Shown: positions 62,217 to 64,000 of the stretch, piece after piece
Numbering within the stretch: the stretch's first letter is position 1
Layout: each line of letters begins with the position of its first letter
From: Oxalobacteraceae bacterium CAVE-383
GTDB taxonomy: Bacteria > Pseudomonadota > Gammaproteobacteria > Burkholderiales > Burkholderiaceae_D
Assembly (NCBI GenBank): GCA_004134995.1
Contig: REGP01000001.1
Span: 496,001 to 560,000, forward strand
Length of the DNA: 64,000 nt
Direction of reading: 5' to 3'
Notes under the pieces: model-generated
The model's database searches: none
Seen by the model: the letters and a program-made list of their open reading frames with translations, nothing else
Told to the model about the DNA's origin: nothing
Translations under genes and position numbers: made by a program

Positions 62217-62909
62217 ATGTCATCCAACGATTTACGCAACGGGACATCAGCGCCGATGGCTATCATGATCACCACAGAAGCCGGCGTACCGATTTATTGG
62301 GAACAGGCCAAGCAGGAACTGATGAAGCGCGACCGCATCATGCGCAAGCTGATTCCGCAATTCGGCGATTTGCACCTGACAGGCCGCGGCGACGCCTTTA
62401 CCACGCTGGCCCGTTCGATTATCGGACAGCAAATTTCGGTCACGTCGGCCCAGGCTTCCTGGCACCGCCTGCTGCAAATCTGTCCCAAGTGCACCCCGGC
62501 CCAGATACTCAAGGCCGGCAGCGAGAATCTGGGCCTGTGCGGATTATCCAAGCGAAAAGCGGAGTATATTCTCGATCTTGCCGACCATTTCAAGGAAAAA
62601 CGGGTGCACGCGGCGCAGTGGAATGAGATGGAAGACGAGGATGTGATCGCCGAACTGATCAACATTCGCGGCATCGGGCGCTGGACAGCGGAGATGTTTT
62701 TGATATTTAATCTGCTCCGTCCGAACATTCTGCCGTTGGACGACCCCGGGTTGCTGAAAGGCATCAGTGTCAATTATTTCTCAGGCGAGCCGGTCTCGCG
62801 CAGCGACGCGCGGGAAGTATCGGCCAACTGGGAGCCGTGGCGCACGGTGGCCACGTGGTATTTATGGCGCAGTCTGGATGCCGAAGTTGTTACCGCTGCG
62901 CAACAATAG
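62217..62909 (+). CDS. DNA-3-methyladenine glycosylase (AlkA type)
   Basis: A 230-residue HhH-GPD glycosylase. The helix-hairpin-helix is LINIRGIGRWTAEMFLIFNL, and the catalytic Asp is in ILPLDDPG. It removes alkylated bases. Start ATG 62217; several internal ATGs (62256, 62262) are possible. The conserved Burkholderiales order cysS-glycosylase-accA supports it. Confidence 0.93.
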   Translation: MSSNDLRNGTSAPMAIMITTEAGVPIYWEQAKQELMKRDRIMRKLIPQFGDLHLTGRGDAFTTLARSIIGQQISVTSAQASWHRLLQICPKCTPAQILKAGSENLGLCGLSKRKAEYILDLADHFKEKRVHAAQWNEMEDEDVIAELINIRGIGRWTAEMFLIFNLLRPNILPLDDPGLLKGISVNYFSGEPVSRSDAREVSANWEPWRTVATWYLWRSLDAEVVTAAQQ

Positions 62910-62939
62910 TATGAACAAAAGTGAAGTAAAGGATGCCCC

Positions 62940-63917
62940 ATGAGCAAAACGACGACCACCTTTCTGAATTTCGAACAGCCAGTCGCCGAACTGGAAGGGA
63001 AAATCGAGGAACTGCGCTTTGTGCAGGACGATTCCGCCGTCGATATTTCGGAAGAAATCGATCGGCTGGTGAAAAAGAGCCAGCAACTGACCAAGGACAT
63101 CTACGCCAAACTGACGCCATGGCAGGTCTCGCAAATCGCGCGCCATCCGCAGCGGCCCTACACGCTGGATTACGTGCGCGAAATCTTCACCGATTTTCAT
63201 GAACTGCACGGCGACCGCACCTATGCCGACGATTTGTCGATTATCGGCGGCCTGGCGCGCTTCAATGGCCAGGCCTGCATGGTGATCGGCCATCAGAAGG
63301 GGCGCGACACCAAGGAACGCGCGGCGCGCAATTTCGGCATGCCGAAGCCTGAAGGCTATCGCAAGGCGATGCGCCTGATGAAAGTCGCGGAAAAATTCAA
63401 TCTGCCGATCTTCACCTTTGTCGATACGCCCGGCGCATTCCCCGGCATCGACGCCGAAGAACGCGGCCAATCGGAAGCCATCGGCCATAATCTGTATGTC
63501 ATGGCGGAACTGAAGGTGCCGCTGATCGCCACCATCATCGGCGAAGGCGGATCGGGCGGCGCGCTGGCGATCGCCGTCGGCGACGCGGTGCTGATGCTGC
63601 AATATGCGACGTACTCCGTGATTTCCCCTGAAGGCTGCGCTTCGATCCTCTGGAAAACCGCGGAACGCGCGGCCGATGCCGCCGAAGCGCTCGGCCTGAC
63701 CGCGCATCGCCTGAAGGCGGTCGGCCTGATCGACAAGATCGTCAACGAACCGCTGGGCGGCGCGCATCGCGACGTCAAGCTGATGGCGTCGCTGCTCAAG
63801 CGCGCGCTGGCCGATACGCTGCGTCAGTTCCAGGGCGTCAAGACCAAGGATTTGCTGGCCGCGCGCCACGAAAAGTTGATGAGCTACGGTAAATTCAAAG
63901 AATTGATCCCGGATTAA
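62940..63917 (+). CDS. accA: acetyl-CoA carboxylase carboxyltransferase alpha subunit
   Basis: A 325-residue protein, the standard AccA length, with [19 protein letters not shown] at the N-terminus and the oxyanion-hole segment [15 protein letters not shown]. With AccD it transfers the carboxyl group from biotin to acetyl-CoA. It lies 30 bp after the glycosylase gene. Confidence 0.98.
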   Translation: MSKTTTTFLNFEQPVAELEGKIEELRFVQDDSAVDISEEIDRLVKKSQQLTKDIYAKLTPWQVSQIARHPQRPYTLDYVREIFTDFHELHGDRTYADDLSIIGGLARFNGQACMVIGHQKGRDTKERAARNFGMPKPEGYRKAMRLMKVAEKFNLPIFTFVDTPGAFPGIDAEERGQSEAIGHNLYVMAELKVPLIATIIGEGGSGGALAIAVGDAVLMLQYATYSVISPEGCASILWKTAERAADAAEALGLTAHRLKAVGLIDKIVNEPLGGAHRDVKLMASLLKRALADTLRQFQGVKTKDLLAARHEKLMSYGKFKELIPD

Positions 63918-63921
63918 AACC

Positions 63922-64000
63922 ATGTTCGATGTCTTTGCCGACGCACTCGATGCGTTGGCGTTGCCGCCAGGCGCCGGCATTGCGCTGGCCTACAGCGGCG
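63922..64000 (+). CDS. tilS: tRNA(Ile)-lysidine synthase, 5' end only
   Basis: The reading frame starts 4 bp after accA (MFDVFADALDALALPP) and reaches the beginning of the PP-loop (GAGIALAYSGG) before the window ends. TilS makes lysidine-34 of tRNA-Ile(CAU). The identification rests on the PP-loop and the accA-tilS neighbourhood; the rest is outside the window. Confidence 0.75.
   Translation, partial: MFDVFADALDALALPPGAGIALAYSG

Overview
This window is a compact, GC-rich stretch of a betaproteobacterial chromosome, most likely Burkholderiales and probably the Oxalobacteraceae (Herminiimonas/Janthinobacterium/Collimonas-like). The placement rests on gene order (rlmN-pilW-rodZ-ispG-hisS-yfgM-bamB-der-hfq-hflX-hflKC-hisZ-purA), on an ihfA gene with an extended N-terminus followed by a merR gene, on a GntR-sdhCDAB-sdhE-gltA-sucAB-lpd cluster, and on cysS-glycosylase-accA-tilS. 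Genus cannot be fixed from sequence reading alone. No phage, integrase, insertion-sequence transposase or CRISPR array was seen, and almost all of the DNA is core housekeeping.

Layout. 1-5.3 kb: translation genes rpmI-rplT-pheS-pheT, then ihfA and a MerR regulator. 5.3-12.1 kb (minus strand): a DUF2863-like protein, aconitase acnA, a secreted protein with a lysozyme-inhibitor-like domain, a CitE-like lyase and malate dehydrogenase. 12.4-25.6 kb (plus strand): a GntR/UTRA regulator, sdhCDAB, sdhE, gltA, the 2-oxoglutarate dehydrogenase genes sucA-sucB-lpd, and zapE. Most of the TCA cycle is therefore encoded in about 18 kb around one regulator gene and a palindromic operator candidate. 25.7-33.1 kb: a secreted coiled-coil protein, a DUF465 protein, a DinG/YoaA helicase, surE-pcm-nlpD, a 135-bp near-perfect palindrome where rpoS would normally follow, then rlmD. 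33.1-50.7 kb: a BI-1 family protein (minus), then a long plus-strand run of ndk, rlmN, pilW, rodZ, ispG, hisS, yfgM, bamB, der, hfq, hflX, hflK, hflC, hisZ, purA and a phosphoribosyltransferase. 50.7-51.9 kb: two identical minus-strand tRNA-Leu(CAG) genes flank an orphan reading frame. 51.9-56.1 kb: rnr, rlmB, cysE. 56.1-60.6 kb (minus): lpxH, two cyclophilins, an L,D-transpeptidase and a TPR/Lys-Pro-repeat protein, the last two apparently sharing a C-terminal NTF2-like domain. 60.7-64 kb: cysS, an AlkA-type glycosylase, accA and the start of tilS.

No clearly new large system was found. The points most worth a second look are the cell-wall locus at 56-60.6 kb (transpeptidase plus domain-sharing partner), the palindromic element combined with the missing rpoS after nlpD, the regulatory architecture between mdh and gntR (strong promoter, long repeat-bearing leader, 12-bp palindrome), the duplicated tRNA-Leu genes with different promoters around an orphan ORF, the histidine-rich tail on HisS, and a hairpin placed between the Shine-Dalgarno sequence and start codon of rpmI.
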